Assembly: GCA_023258955.1 (NCBI GenBank)
Contig: JAHFRE010000002.1
Coordinates: 22,878 to 86,877 of the forward strand
Direction: 5' to 3'
Origin: Sterolibacterium sp.
Lineage (GTDB): Bacteria > Pseudomonadota > Gammaproteobacteria > Burkholderiales > Rhodocyclaceae
Length of the DNA stretch: 64,000 nt
Below the pieces are notes generated by a model that made no database searches, was not told where the DNA came from, and saw nothing but the letters and a program-made list of their open reading frames with translations. Below, in pieces: positions 6,598 to 15,825 of the stretch; the stretch's first letter is position 1, and every line of letters starts with the position of its first letter. A program made the translations under genes and the position numbers.

Positions 6598-8871
6598 TCA
6601 ATCCGGGTCGGTGTAGCTATGGTTGTAGGGCTTTGGTTGGAGCATCATTCCTTTGAATGCCTTTGCTCCTCCGTGCATACGTGACTTCTCGAAACCGCGG
6701 GCAATGAGTAGTTCTGCAAAGCGTTTGATCGATCCCACAAACTCACCCGTCTTCTCTGTCCACTCGCGCCAATCACCATACAAATCCGCAGTCAGCGTCT
6801 TGGCCTCAGAATGTAAGTTGCAGCGCTCTTCCATCCATTGCCCCATGGCATCTTCGTTCTCGAAATACTCATCAGTTGCATCGATCACTATTTTTGGTTG
6901 CTTCAATCCCTGCAACTGCCACAGACGGCATCCTTCAACTGCCCAAGCCATAATCCCGTCACGTTCTTTCAACAGCTTTTCGGTGAGCTTTCCGTCGCGC
7001 TTCTCCGGTGGCACCGTCACCGTGAAGGGAATCAGGTGCAACCGGCGCTTCATTGCCTCATCGACGTTGCGAATTGATGGCTTGTGGTTACCGGCGATGA
7101 CCAACTTGAACTGAGGCAAGTAGTCGAAGAAATCCTGGCGCATGAAGCGCGCCGATACCTTATCGCCACCGGTGATGGCTTTCACCTTGGATTCATTCCA
7201 GCGTCGCCCTTGTTCAGTTTCGACAGAGGACACGAAACGCGCGCCGCGCAGTCCGGCTAGATCGGTCGGATGACGGTCACCACGGGTTTCCATGAAGGTG
7301 TCCATGGGCGCATTGGCGGCGTAGTCGCCTAAGATCGTGGTGATTACATTGACAAACACCGACTTGCCATTGGCGCCTGTGCCGTACAAGAAGAACAATG
7401 CATGCTCAGTGGTCACACCGGTGAGGCAGTAGCCAATCACCCGTTGCAGATAGGCCATCAAATCCGTGTCACCGCCTGTGACATCCGCCAGGAATGCGAG
7501 CCAGCCTGGGCAGGCACCCTTAGGCGTCGCCGTCGTGATCTTGGTCATCCGGTCGGCGCGACTGTGCGGGCGCACCTGCCCAGTGCGCAGATCGATGACG
7601 CCACCAGGCGCATTGGCGAGCCAGGGATTTTGGTCCCATTCCTCCGCGGTGGAGGCATGTTGGCGATCGCTACGCGCGAGGCGCTCGACACCGCCGACAG
7701 TGCTGCTGGCTGACAGCTTGGCGGCGAGGCGGTGGGAGTCTGCCTTGATAGCGGCTTCACGGCAGATGTGACGCATCAGGTGCGTGACCATCAAGGTGCC
7801 GTCAGGCTGCCAGTGGTTGCCAGTCCACACCAGCCATTTTCCCCACGCAGCGCAGTAGCGCCAATCCTCGGCATAGCGATGTGTGAAAGAGAGTGCGAGT
7901 GCATCATCAGTCGCCCAGACGGCTCTTTCACCGGGGATGTCAGGCTCCTCCTCGGCTGGCGGCCTGAGGGTCATGCGCGGACTGGAGGCCAAAAATCCCG
8001 GCACATCGAAGCCTTGTGCCAAGGCATCGGCCACATCCCAGCCTTCGGGCGTATCCTTTGGCGGCATCAGAGCAGCGCAGGAGAAAGCGCCGGCGTTAAG
8101 CGCGGCGGCGCCTGCGGCCATGGCGTACTCCCAGCCGGGATCGTCACGATCTGGCCAGATCACGACGTGCTTGCCTGCCAGGGGTGACCAGTCGGTCTTG
8201 TCGATCGGGGCATTCGCACCATGCATGGCGGTGGTCGCTTGAATACCAGCGTCGATCAAGGCCTGCGCGCACTTCTCCCCCTCGACGAGGACCACGTGGG
8301 TGGTAGTAGTGATCCCCGGCTGGTTATAGAGCGGCCGAGGAGTGGGCGGCGAATTCTTGCCTGTCTTTGGGTTGTAGGGTCGGAACTCCTTGCGCCGTCC
8401 CGGCGGGTCGTAGCGATACACGCACGCAATGAGTTGCCCGTCGGCCGCGAAATAGTCCCACTTGGCGGTGGCAGGACCCAGATCGTCGATCAAGACTTCT
8501 TTCTTATGGGCTTTCGGTGGTGCTGCGACAGCCCGTCCTGCCAGATCCCGCGCCAGTCGAATCACCTCTGGAAATTCAGACCTCACATCGATACCGTAGT
8601 GGCTCGCAATCACGGCATAGATATCGCCGCCGTCGCCAGTTGCCCGATCTGTCCAGAGCCCGGCCTTGTCGCCCTCGAGCACTATTTCGAGGCTGTCGCC
8701 GGGACTGCCCAGCACGTCACCAATGAGAAAGACGCCGTTGCGCACCTTGCCTGCGGGAAAGAGCGCGAACAGCACGCTCTCGATGCGGCTTAGCAAATCA
8801 GCGCGCAGCGCTTCGCGCTCTCGGTCCAGGTTGTGTGGCGCGCTATCTGCTACATCGTTGAAATCCATCAT
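6598..8871 (-). CDS. Phage primase/helicase, Toprim plus D5 type
   Basis: A 757-residue replication protein. The N-terminal third contains a Toprim-like nucleotidyl-transfer core (VVLVEGEKCAQALIDAG, later VVIWPDRDDPG). The C-terminal half is a D5/P4-type superfamily III helicase with Walker A GTGANGKS at about residue 500, followed by MKRRLHLIPF. Such proteins unwind and prime phage DNA. The start at 8871 gives an ATGA overlap with the sigma-like gene; the longer upstream frame reads through that gene in another phase and is rejected. The protein is full length for the family. Confidence 0.93.
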   Translation of the reverse strand: MMDFNDVADSAPHNLDREREALRADLLSRIESVLFALFPAGKVRNGVFLIGDVLGSPGDSLEIVLEGDKAGLWTDRATGDGGDIYAVIASHYGIDVRSEFPEVIRLARDLAGRAVAAPPKAHKKEVLIDDLGPATAKWDYFAADGQLIACVYRYDPPGRRKEFRPYNPKTGKNSPPTPRPLYNQPGITTTTHVVLVEGEKCAQALIDAGIQATTAMHGANAPIDKTDWSPLAGKHVVIWPDRDDPGWEYAMAAGAAALNAGAFSCAALMPPKDTPEGWDVADALAQGFDVPGFLASSPRMTLRPPAEEEPDIPGERAVWATDDALALSFTHRYAEDWRYCAAWGKWLVWTGNHWQPDGTLMVTHLMRHICREAAIKADSHRLAAKLSASSTVGGVERLARSDRQHASTAEEWDQNPWLANAPGGVIDLRTGQVRPHSRADRMTKITTATPKGACPGWLAFLADVTGGDTDLMAYLQRVIGYCLTGVTTEHALFFLYGTGANGKSVFVNVITTILGDYAANAPMDTFMETRGDRHPTDLAGLRGARFVSSVETEQGRRWNESKVKAITGGDKVSARFMRQDFFDYLPQFKLVIAGNHKPSIRNVDEAMKRRLHLIPFTVTVPPEKRDGKLTEKLLKERDGIMAWAVEGCRLWQLQGLKQPKIVIDATDEYFENEDAMGQWMEERCNLHSEAKTLTADLYGDWREWTEKTGEFVGSIKRFAELLIARGFEKSRMHGGAKAFKGMMLQPKPYNHSYTDPD

Positions 8872-9473
8872 GCCGAAGTTCCTCCAATACCGAATGTGTG
8901 AGCAATTTCCTGCAGGCCAACCGACCGGCGACGCAACTTGTACAGCGCATTGGCTTCGATCTGCCGAACCCTTTCGCGGGTGAGGCCTTTGGCCTTGGCA
9001 ATCTCGTCGAGAGTCTGTGGCGCTCCGTCGAAGCCAAACCGGGCGCGCAGCACGTCGGACTGTTTCGGATGGATCGTGTCGAGTCGCGCATCCACTTCGC
9101 CCAGCATTTCCCGCCGCTCGAGGATCTCCAGGGGGTCGCAACCCTGGGCCTCGTTGCCCGCCAGCAATCCCTGCACCGCCGCAGCGGTGAGCTCGACTTC
9201 CGCGGAATTGGTCTCCAGCGGGAACTGCTGGTCCTCCGACCACAGTTCATCTGGCATCTTGTGCAGGAACACGCAGAGCTTTTCGGCGCAGGGACGCAGA
9301 TCGCCGATCTCATCAAACGGCATTCGTGAAAGATTGAGATAAGCCAGAAGATGCATTGCATAGCTGATGCCAACCAGGTCGGCAAACTTGCCGCCAGCTC
9401 GATATCCCGCTTCCTCAATAGCGCGCAGCAGACGCGCGTTGCGCACCTTGATATTGACGCGGTAGTCGCTCAT
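8868..9473 (-). CDS. Sigma-70 region 4-like protein
   Basis: A 201-residue protein starting MSDYRVNIKVRNARLL, coupled by ATGA to the nuclease gene. The last 70 residues match sigma-70 region 4: LDEIAKAKGLTRERVRQIEANALYKLRRR, which recognises -35 boxes. Regions 2 and 3 are missing, and the N-terminal half is helical and unlike sigma factors except for a short segment. It may direct host RNA polymerase to phage promoters or act as an adaptor. Related proteins occur in other phages of this type. Confidence 0.82.
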   Translation of the reverse strand: MSDYRVNIKVRNARLLRAIEEAGYRAGGKFADLVGISYAMHLLAYLNLSRMPFDEIGDLRPCAEKLCVFLHKMPDELWSEDQQFPLETNSAEVELTAAAVQGLLAGNEAQGCDPLEILERREMLGEVDARLDTIHPKQSDVLRARFGFDGAPQTLDEIAKAKGLTRERVRQIEANALYKLRRRSVGLQEIAHTFGIGGTSA

Positions 9474-10228
9474 GACAGACTCCAGCAGCGGCTCGACCAG
9501 GAGCAGTACTTGCATTCGTAGTAGCTCGATTCGGTGGCGATGCGTGGCAACTGCTCGCCAGCTTCGGTGGCCTGGATTACCCGCACCGCGCGATCTGACA
9601 TGCGCTGCGCGAGACCGCCATCGAACGGAACGAGCTCGAACAAGAGTTCCTGCGTGTTCTTGTTGATGGCAGTGAATAGCGCCGGATTGCTGGAGATGCC
9701 GGGAATCGACGCCTCCATGTAGGCTTGATAGGTAGCGATCTGGGCGGCGTAGACCGGCTTCGTTGTCGCCATGCCCTTCTTGGCGGTGTCTTTCCAGTTC
9801 TTGTCGTTCATCGTCTTGCATTCCCAGAGCATCGGGAAGCTCAGACCAAGCTCTGGTGGCGCAGCTGATATGATTCCATCGACGTGGCCCTGAATACGGC
9901 CATCGGCGACAGAGAAGCCAAACTGGCCACCGCCCTTGCGCTGGGTATAGAGCTCGAAGCCGGCCAGGCGTAGCCAACGGATGGCGAGGTCCTCCAGAGA
10001 ATGGCCGACTTCGAAGATGCGCAGTGTCCGGCCAGAAAACTCCGAGCCAGGATCCACAGCAACATCCGCGTACTCGAACTGGAGGGCCCGCTCGCAGGAA
10101 ACGCCCAGGCGGGACGCGCCAAGATAGCGGCGCTTCTGGCGGGCAGCATTTTCCGTCTGCAGGGCCGTATCCACGAGGGCTGTCACCCGCTCGAGGAAAT
10201 TGGGTTGGTGGTTGAGATCAATCATCAA
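9470..10228 (-). CDS. Cas4/RecB-like PD-(D/E)XK exonuclease
   Basis: A 252-residue nuclease. Active-site elements in order are the motif I histidine (VGHSLED), the metal-binding Asp in GHVDGII, and the WECKTMND motif with the catalytic Glu and Lys. An early Cys (GVSCER, about residue 49) and three late ones (YYECKYCSWSSRC) would hold a [4Fe-4S] cluster as in Cas4 and AddB-type nucleases. With the Sak4-like ATPase and helicase nearby it probably serves phage recombination. There are no CRISPR genes here. ATGA overlaps at both ends fix its limits. Confidence 0.88.
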   Translation of the reverse strand: MMIDLNHQPNFLERVTALVDTALQTENAARQKRRYLGASRLGVSCERALQFEYADVAVDPGSEFSGRTLRIFEVGHSLEDLAIRWLRLAGFELYTQRKGGGQFGFSVADGRIQGHVDGIISAAPPELGLSFPMLWECKTMNDKNWKDTAKKGMATTKPVYAAQIATYQAYMEASIPGISSNPALFTAINKNTQELLFELVPFDGGLAQRMSDRAVRVIQATEAGEQLPRIATESSYYECKYCSWSSRCWSLS

Positions 10229-10665
10229 AAGGGCATCCTTGTGGTTGAGCCTGTTGGCTGTTGTTGGGCGGCAAGACCTTGTTCAAAGAAGGCGCGGTCC
10301 TTGGTCGCCATGCGCTCGTGTTCATCGAGCATGTGGGCCTGGTAGGCATCGATGACGACTTCGATCAAGCGCAGGATTTCCTCCTTGCGGTAGTCAGCCA
10401 GAGGCCGGTCCATGCCGATCGAGGTGACGTAATCGCCCAAGGGAATAATTGCTGCGCCTATGGCGGCGATTTCCATATCGGATGGGTCAATCACGGGGTT
10501 CTCCTGCAGGCTGGTGATCCGATCCATCAACCGGGCGTACGCGGTCATGCACCGCATCGAGCAGAAGACCCATCGATCGGAGTAGCGGCGTGGGTTGGTA
10601 CGAGGAAGCGCTGGGTTGTAACAGCCGAATCCCCGCGCCTGGCGAGAGCAGATCGCGCATTTCAC
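10225..10665 (-). CDS. DUF6511-type zinc-binding phage protein
   Basis: A 146-residue protein. The first 40 residues form a zinc-knuckle: CAICSRQARGFGC at residues 3-15 and FCSMRCM at 34-40. The rest is helical. The layout matches the DUF6511 family of phage proteins, whose role is unknown. It is coupled by ATGA overlaps to the helicase before it and the nuclease after it, so it probably takes part in the same DNA transaction. Confidence 0.7.
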   Translation of the reverse strand: MKCAICSRQARGFGCYNPALPRTNPRRYSDRWVFCSMRCMTAYARLMDRITSLQENPVIDPSDMEIAAIGAAIIPLGDYVTSIGMDRPLADYRKEEILRLIEVVIDAYQAHMLDEHERMATKDRAFFEQGLAAQQQPTGSTTRMPF

Positions 10666-12332
10666 GCAGCCTCCTGATATGTTTGATTGGCGGCGTGGAC
10701 CACCCGCTTGATGGCGTTCTTGTTGAACTGGAACGTGAGGAGTGCGGACGCTTGATAGCGGGTCATTCCAAAATCTGCCCGTGCCGCCGGCGGCAGGTAA
10801 CGCAACTGACCCTCTGTGGGAACCTCGTTTAGCCAGCGACGGGATTTGTGCGCAGCGTCATCCGTTTCCTGCTCGTTCAGCCAGTCGTTGGCTTGCGCCA
10901 GGCACACCGTCCGCTCGCCCACACCCAGAAGCCGGAGCGACGTCTTTTCCAGGCCGCCGACGGCATACCAACGACCTTCCAGGAAGAACACCCCGGACCA
11001 GGCTTTGAAGCCGGCTGCCAGCAACGCGCAGTCATCGCCAAAAAGATCACACCACGCGAAGTTCGAGCGCTTCAGAAGATCGATCTCGGACATCACAAAA
11101 TCGACGAGTAACTGCTTGTCCTCCACGTCTTCCTGTTCCATCAAATACCCACAGATGGGGCATTCACGAGACGCCAGGGGGATCTGCGCGAGGCAGTTTG
11201 GGCACTTCCTTATGGGCGCCTCGCCATTTCCCTCATAGCCGTCAAGGTCAACTTCCTGCTCGAGGCTGCCGTGGACCAGGGATGCCGTACCGAAATCAAG
11301 AACAAAGCAGTCCGATTTGACGACGGAGGGATACTCAGCCGGTTCGACCGTGCGCAGGCCGCGGCCGATCATCTGGATAAGCGTGGATTTGTAGGAACTC
11401 GGGCGCAGCAGGATGATGCAGGAGGTCGGGGTGTAGTCGTATCCTTCGGTTAGCACCGCAACGTTGACGATGACGGTAATGATGCCGGTCTCAAACGCCG
11501 CCAGCGTCTTCTTGCGTTGGTGCTCGGGCATATCGCAATACACGACAGCGGCGGGCACACCTTCGGCGAGAAACGCTTCGCACACCGCATGGGCATGCGC
11601 TACGGTGGCGCCGAAGGCGATGGTCTTGCGACCCGCGGCGCGTTCTTTCCAGTGGCGAACCACCGCAGCATTGACGGGCGAGGTGTTCATGATCGTCGCC
11701 ACGGCGCTCATGTCATAGTCCTCGGCCAACTTCTTCACACCTTCGAGCGCTTCCCGCGTACCAACATCAATCACGAACGTGCGTGGAGCCACCAGATGGC
11801 CTGAGCGAATAAGCTCGCCCAGCCGGATCTGGTCGGCGACGTTGGAGAAGACCTCCCGTAGGCCTTTGCCGTCACCACGGTTGGGTGTAGCGGTGACCCC
11901 ATAGATGAGCGCACTGGGGTTCCTGGCCAAGGTCGTGTCGATCACCTGCCGATAGGTCGTTGCCGCGCAGTGATGCGCTTCGTCGATCACCAGGAGATCA
12001 AGCGTCGGGATCTGGGCCAAGTTGCGGGCTAGGGTCTGGACCATCGCGAAGGTGGCCTGACCCGCCCAGGATTTTTGACGTGAATCGAACACCGACGTAC
12101 TGATGCCGGGATTCACCCGAGCGAACTTGGTACGGTTCTGCTCGGTGAGTTCGTCGCGATGGGCCAGGACACAGGCCTTGGCATCCGGATTGAAGAGAAA
12201 CTCGCCGGCAGCACCGGACAGGCAAATCGTCTTACCACTACCTGTTGGAGCCACCCCTAAGGTGTTGCCATGAGCCTTAAGCGCCCCGACACAGCGTGTG
12301 ACGAACTCGCGTTGGCGTGGTCGAAGAATCAT
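10662..12332 (-). CDS. DEAD/DEAH-box helicase
   Basis: A 556-residue superfamily II helicase. Walker A is GVAPTGSGKT at 26-35, Walker B DEAH at 117-120, motif III TATP, and motif VI QMIGRGLRTVEP. A C4 zinc ribbon (CPNC and CPIC) follows near residue 375. It would unwind or remodel DNA during phage replication or recombination. It begins 12 bases after the stop of the preceding gene and ends in an ATGA overlap. The length is normal for phage helicases of this family. Confidence 0.92.
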   Translation of the reverse strand: MILRPRQREFVTRCVGALKAHGNTLGVAPTGSGKTICLSGAAGEFLFNPDAKACVLAHRDELTEQNRTKFARVNPGISTSVFDSRQKSWAGQATFAMVQTLARNLAQIPTLDLLVIDEAHHCAATTYRQVIDTTLARNPSALIYGVTATPNRGDGKGLREVFSNVADQIRLGELIRSGHLVAPRTFVIDVGTREALEGVKKLAEDYDMSAVATIMNTSPVNAAVVRHWKERAAGRKTIAFGATVAHAHAVCEAFLAEGVPAAVVYCDMPEHQRKKTLAAFETGIITVIVNVAVLTEGYDYTPTSCIILLRPSSYKSTLIQMIGRGLRTVEPAEYPSVVKSDCFVLDFGTASLVHGSLEQEVDLDGYEGNGEAPIRKCPNCLAQIPLASRECPICGYLMEQEDVEDKQLLVDFVMSEIDLLKRSNFAWCDLFGDDCALLAAGFKAWSGVFFLEGRWYAVGGLEKTSLRLLGVGERTVCLAQANDWLNEQETDDAAHKSRRWLNEVPTEGQLRYLPPAARADFGMTRYQASALLTFQFNKNAIKRVVHAANQTYQEAA

Positions 12333-12344
12333 CGCCTCGAACTC

Positions 12345-12989
12345 CTACTGTGCCCAAGCCGGGCGAGTGGGTACGCCGGGTGCTGCGGGCTGGGCCACGG
12401 GAGCCGCCGGTTCAGCGGGAGCGGCACCGGAAAACCCGCTCGGCGCAGTCGCCGCGCGTGGCGCCGCACCCATAAGCGCCAGATAATTCTTTTTGTCCGG
12501 CTGGATGGCTGACTTGACGACATTCTTCTCTTCGCCGTTCTGGTCCTTCTCGACATCGATGCGAGCGACGAACTCGATGCCGTCAAGATCGTTGAAGCCA
12601 CGGATACGGCGAGCGGTTTGTGCCTGCGGCGACTGATCTCCAGGCTGAATGCCACGGGCCGAGTTGAGAATGGCGCGCAGGAAGCTGCGGCCCATGTTGG
12701 TCCAGTCCGGGCCCTTCGGGCTATACAGACCGATCAGACCGAAGACCACGCGCTTGGCGAACGGTCCCTCAAGGATCGTGAACTTGCCATTGAGATACAC
12801 GGCATCGGTCTTGTCCGAGCGGGTGGCATAGCCACCGGTCCACCCCTGGCTCGGGTCGTCGTAGCCACCCGGGCGGATGGTCATGACGACCTTGGCCAGC
12901 GTCTTGGGCGGGATCAGGCCGAAGTCGCGCTGATCCTCAGCATCGTTGAAGTCGTTCCAGGCGGCGTTATTGGCATTGCTGTTCATCAA
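12345..12989 (-). CDS. Phage DNA-replication accessory protein (DUF669-like)
   Basis: A 214-residue protein. Residues 30-100 look like a beta-rich OB-type domain (KVVMTIRPGGYDD, FTILEGPFAKRVVFGLIGLYSP), resembling the DUF669 or single-strand-binding-like proteins of phages. The C-terminal 45 residues are Pro/Ala-rich and end in RPAWAQ, unlike the acidic tip of bacterial SSB. Its place between the Sak4-like ATPase and the helicase fits an ssDNA-binding partner. The family call is tentative. Confidence 0.6.
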   Translation of the reverse strand: MMNSNANNAAWNDFNDAEDQRDFGLIPPKTLAKVVMTIRPGGYDDPSQGWTGGYATRSDKTDAVYLNGKFTILEGPFAKRVVFGLIGLYSPKGPDWTNMGRSFLRAILNSARGIQPGDQSPQAQTARRIRGFNDLDGIEFVARIDVEKDQNGEEKNVVKSAIQPDKKNYLALMGAAPRAATAPSGFSGAAPAEPAAPVAQPAAPGVPTRPAWAQ

Positions 12990-13006
12990 ATTTCTCCTGT
13001 GAGTTG

Positions 13007-13810
13007 TTACACGCGGGGCGCAGTGATTTTGGAAATGAGGCGGCCGAGATGCGGCTCTTCGACGACGTCGAGCCGACCGGAGCGGTCCTTGGCGGGATAG
13101 CCCCAGGGATTCATGTGCTGGCAGACGAAGGCGCGATACGGTATGCCGTCCTCGGCCTTAAGGACGACCATCGAGATGACCTGATCGAGAATGCCGGGCA
13201 GTTCGAGCGAAGCCTTGGAGCCGTCGATCTGCGGCGAGAAAACCTTGCGGTTGAAGTCGTCCAGCTTCTCGTCCAAGATGCCGACCAGCCACACATCCTT
13301 GCTGCGGATGTGCTGCCACTGGGTGAGCCAGGCGATCAGCTCGCTGCCATGCAGGCCGTACGCGCCGCGGTTGTCAGGCTTGCCCGTCTTGTCGCTGTAG
13401 GCTTGCGGCTGGCCCTTGGACCACTGCAGGCACAGGCGGCCGGCTACGGTGATCGAGTCAACGAAGATCAAGGCGTACTTGTCGAGAATCGCCGGATCGC
13501 CGTACTGGGTGCAGACGCGCTCGTAGTGCGCTTGGCTGTAGGCCTGGTCGTCGCGCAGCGCCGGATTCGGGCCGCCGATGAAGCAGGCGAGATCCCGGCA
13601 CTCCGGCCAGGTCCGAGGACGAACGGTGTCGCAGGGCCAGTCGCGCACAGCGAGGTCACCATCCTCCATATCGACGAACAGGGCACTGATGGCCTCGGTC
13701 ATCCTAAGCAAGGTGGTCTTGCCAACACCTGCTGGGCCCAGGATGACGCCGGAGGAACGACGGTTTTCTGCCAGGCGCTGCTCGGCAGTAATAATGGGGA
13801 AGGCCATCAC
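13007..13810 (-). CDS. RecA-core ATPase, Sak4-like recombinase
   Basis: A 267-residue P-loop ATPase with Walker A GPAGVGKTT at about residues 25-33 and Walker B YALIFVDSITVAG. The early VDMEDGDLAVRDWP and the lack of RecA N- and C-terminal domains match Sak4 single-strand annealing proteins, which work with an SSB in phage recombination. It starts by ATGA overlap with the gene before it and is followed 17 bases later by the putative SSB-like gene, a common pairing. Confidence 0.82.
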   Translation of the reverse strand: MMAFPIITAEQRLAENRRSSGVILGPAGVGKTTLLRMTEAISALFVDMEDGDLAVRDWPCDTVRPRTWPECRDLACFIGGPNPALRDDQAYSQAHYERVCTQYGDPAILDKYALIFVDSITVAGRLCLQWSKGQPQAYSDKTGKPDNRGAYGLHGSELIAWLTQWQHIRSKDVWLVGILDEKLDDFNRKVFSPQIDGSKASLELPGILDQVISMVVLKAEDGIPYRAFVCQHMNPWGYPAKDRSGRLDVVEEPHLGRLISKITAPRV

Positions 13811-14337
13811 GCCACCTCCGTTTCAGAGACTGCAGTGCGGCTGAGGAAGGCCATCACGCAACTGGCTGCAGTTGCACCGGCGGCCCGCGCTAGGTCGCGC
13901 AGTTCCTTGATTGCTCTGTGGCGCCGGGTGTCTGCCGCAATCTGGGTGGCCAGCAATGCCAGGTGCACCTCGACCTCGGCGAGCGTGGCCTGGGACAGGG
14001 GCTTGTAGATCACGCCCTCCTCGTCGCCAGCGTCAGCGCCTTCCTGCGGAATGCTGATGGCTGTGGGTAGGCTGGTGGCGAAGTGCTCGCGCAGCCCAGG
14101 CAACTTCAACTGGGTCACGACGTCCTGGTCCTGCGTGGCTTTCTTGAGTTCCCGGCGAGCGACATCGGTCAGCGCGTCCTCTGCCAGACGGCTGCCGACG
14201 GTTTGAACGTCGTCGGGATAGGTCGCGCAGACCAGGCGTGCGATGTCGCGCGGCCTGGCGTGGCCGGTTACTGCGAAGGCGTGCGAGATTTCGTCGCGCA
14301 CGGCCTCCCGCAAGTTTGTCATAGAGGGACTACGCAT
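13807..14337 (-). CDS. Hypothetical phage protein
   Basis: A 176-residue helical protein starting MRSPSMTNLREAVRDE, with an 8-base overlap with the end of the ParB-like gene and a GGAG ribosome site. A second possible start is at 14322. The N-terminal part (ARPRDIARLVCATYPDDV) may be a DNA-binding helical domain. No family is recognised. It precedes the Sak4-like gene by ATGA overlap. Confidence 0.6.
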   Translation of the reverse strand: MRSPSMTNLREAVRDEISHAFAVTGHARPRDIARLVCATYPDDVQTVGSRLAEDALTDVARRELKKATQDQDVVTQLKLPGLREHFATSLPTAISIPQEGADAGDEEGVIYKPLSQATLAEVEVHLALLATQIAADTRRHRAIKELRDLARAAGATAASCVMAFLSRTAVSETEVA

Positions 14338-15352
14338 GGCTTTGGCTCCAGTTCTGGTAAAAGGCGTTGAGGAAGGGCACGGCGCGGCCCAGCCACAGAC
14401 GGACGTTGGCGTGCTGGTAATCGGGAATGGCGGCAAGCGCTTCGTCGATGTCGAAATCCAGCGTGCCCAAGGACTCCAGCCCTTCGCGCAGGCGCAGCCA
14501 GTGTTCGCACTTGATGGCGTCCTCAGGATCTCCGGGGGCCATGTGAAACTGACCGTCTGTCGCGCGCACCATCAGGCCCGGCTCGCCGGCGATGGCAATG
14601 CGGCGCGCTTCGGCTGGCGTGGGCAGGGGTGGCGCGTCGGCCTTGATGACTTCGACCACCGCGCACTGCTCACTGCCGGTAAGACCTTGTTCCTGGGCAA
14701 CCTTGTCAAAAATGCGCACCGCCGAGGGGCCGCACACACCGGCTTCGCGGATCCGTCCCTTGACCTCACGGGCGATGACGCGAATCTCATCAGGGGAGCG
14801 AGATAGCACTTCGCTCTGGATCTCAGCCGGCAATTGGGCGATACGGGCGGCAGTTGAGACCGCCAATTCTCCAGAGTCGACGGCCTCAACTAACTCCGGC
14901 ACCCCTGTCGCTTGTACCTGCCTTGCCTGGCGCACGAGGCGCTCGGAGACATTGAGCGTTTCGGCCGCTTGTTCCTGCGTGAAGGATGACGCTGTCTGGA
15001 AAACCGGCAAATTTGCCGGTTTATCCGTTGGCCTACCCTGCGGCAGGGTTGCCAGCCTGGTTGCCACCATCGCGCGCTGACTTTCGGTCAGATGCCGGCG
15101 ATGAAGGTTGAGCGAGATGACCAGAGTGGTCGGGTCGCCTTCGCCGGCACCAACTTCGCGCACCAACGGCTCGATGCCCAGCTGCTCGCAGGCGCGAAGG
15201 CGGTGGCGGCCGTCGATCACTTGCCCATCCCTTACCAGAATGGGCTCTACCTGACCGTTGAGCTCGATATCGCTCACCAGGGCGGCGAAGGAGGCCTCGT
15301 CCATGATCGGAAAGATCTCGGTGGCCGGGTGGAGCGTGTAGGCCGCCATCAC
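14330..15352 (-). CDS. ParB/Srx-domain protein
   Basis: A 340-residue ParB-type protein. The ParB N-domain at residues 1-90 has VEPILVRDGQVIDGRHRLRACEQLG (GRHR is the CTP-binding and nuclease-like motif). A KorB/ParB helix-turn-helix follows at about 120-160 (SFTQEQAAETLNVSERLVRQARQV). The C-terminal 120 residues are unlike partition ParB, and no ParA is present, so it is more likely a transcription or replication regulator than a plasmid partition factor. Start by ATGA overlap with the next gene upstream. Confidence 0.85.
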   Translation of the reverse strand: MMAAYTLHPATEIFPIMDEASFAALVSDIELNGQVEPILVRDGQVIDGRHRLRACEQLGIEPLVREVGAGEGDPTTLVISLNLHRRHLTESQRAMVATRLATLPQGRPTDKPANLPVFQTASSFTQEQAAETLNVSERLVRQARQVQATGVPELVEAVDSGELAVSTAARIAQLPAEIQSEVLSRSPDEIRVIAREVKGRIREAGVCGPSAVRIFDKVAQEQGLTGSEQCAVVEVIKADAPPLPTPAEARRIAIAGEPGLMVRATDGQFHMAPGDPEDAIKCEHWLRLREGLESLGTLDFDIDEALAAIPDYQHANVRLWLGRAVPFLNAFYQNWSQSHA

Positions 15353-15825
15353 TTCGCCTCCCCAGCGCTGAGCAACGTGTACTTCGCCTTACCGGTTGTG
15401 ACGGTACGGGCGGGGGCGAACTGGGCTTTCAGAGATTCCTGCCAGGCCTGGTACTTGGTCTCGCTAACGCGATAGGCCGTTTCGACGAACTCGGCGGGGT
15501 TGTCGCCGGCGGCAGAGATACGGGCAATGAGTTCGGCCAGCTGCTTCTGGTCCCACTCGACCTTCTTGGGCAGATCGGCGCTCACGCGAACATCGCCGTC
15601 ATCGAAATGCACGATGCCGGTATCCTTGCCTTGGGCCAGGCGCAGCGCCTTAGCCTGCTGGGCGTAGCGCAGGTCGATAGCCTTCTCGATGTGCGCCAGC
15701 TGATTTTTGGCGCTCGCGAGCTCTGTCATGGCCGCGTCCAGCGCCTTCTGCAGAACGTCGGCGGGCGCCTTGGACAACTCGGCGGGTGGCATGGCAGCGA
15801 TTTGGGTCAGGAGTTGGGCGCTCAT
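15349..15825 (-). CDS. Hypothetical coiled-coil phage protein
   Basis: A 158-residue protein starting MSAQLLTQIAAM, fixed by an ATGA overlap. Residues 10-60 form a long amphipathic helix likely to be a coiled coil (ADVLQKALDAAMTELASAK). The C-terminal half is mixed. It resembles siphage early proteins of unknown role. It is the second gene of the operon, between the HTH protein and the ParB-like regulator. Confidence 0.6.
   Translation of the reverse strand: MSAQLLTQIAAMPPAELSKAPADVLQKALDAAMTELASAKNQLAHIEKAIDLRYAQQAKALRLAQGKDTGIVHFDDGDVRVSADLPKKVEWDQKQLAELIARISAAGDNPAEFVETAYRVSETKYQAWQESLKAQFAPARTVTTGKAKYTLLSAGEAK

Noticed and set aside
6598..9243. Longer start of the primase at 9243
   Set aside because: The extra 124 residues overlap the sigma-like gene in another frame and look non-coding; the ATGA overlap at 8871 is the likely start.
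9470..10228. Cas4 as a sign of a CRISPR system
   Set aside because: No repeats, Cas1 or Cas2 genes are present; the gene is inside a phage recombination operon.
13004..14008. 334-residue plus-strand frame
   Set aside because: It is opposite the Sak4-like gene, which has a clear Walker motif; composition is that of an antisense frame.
14330..15352. Plasmid partition by the ParB-like gene
   Set aside because: No ParA partner or parS-like repeats are seen; other genes are phage-like.
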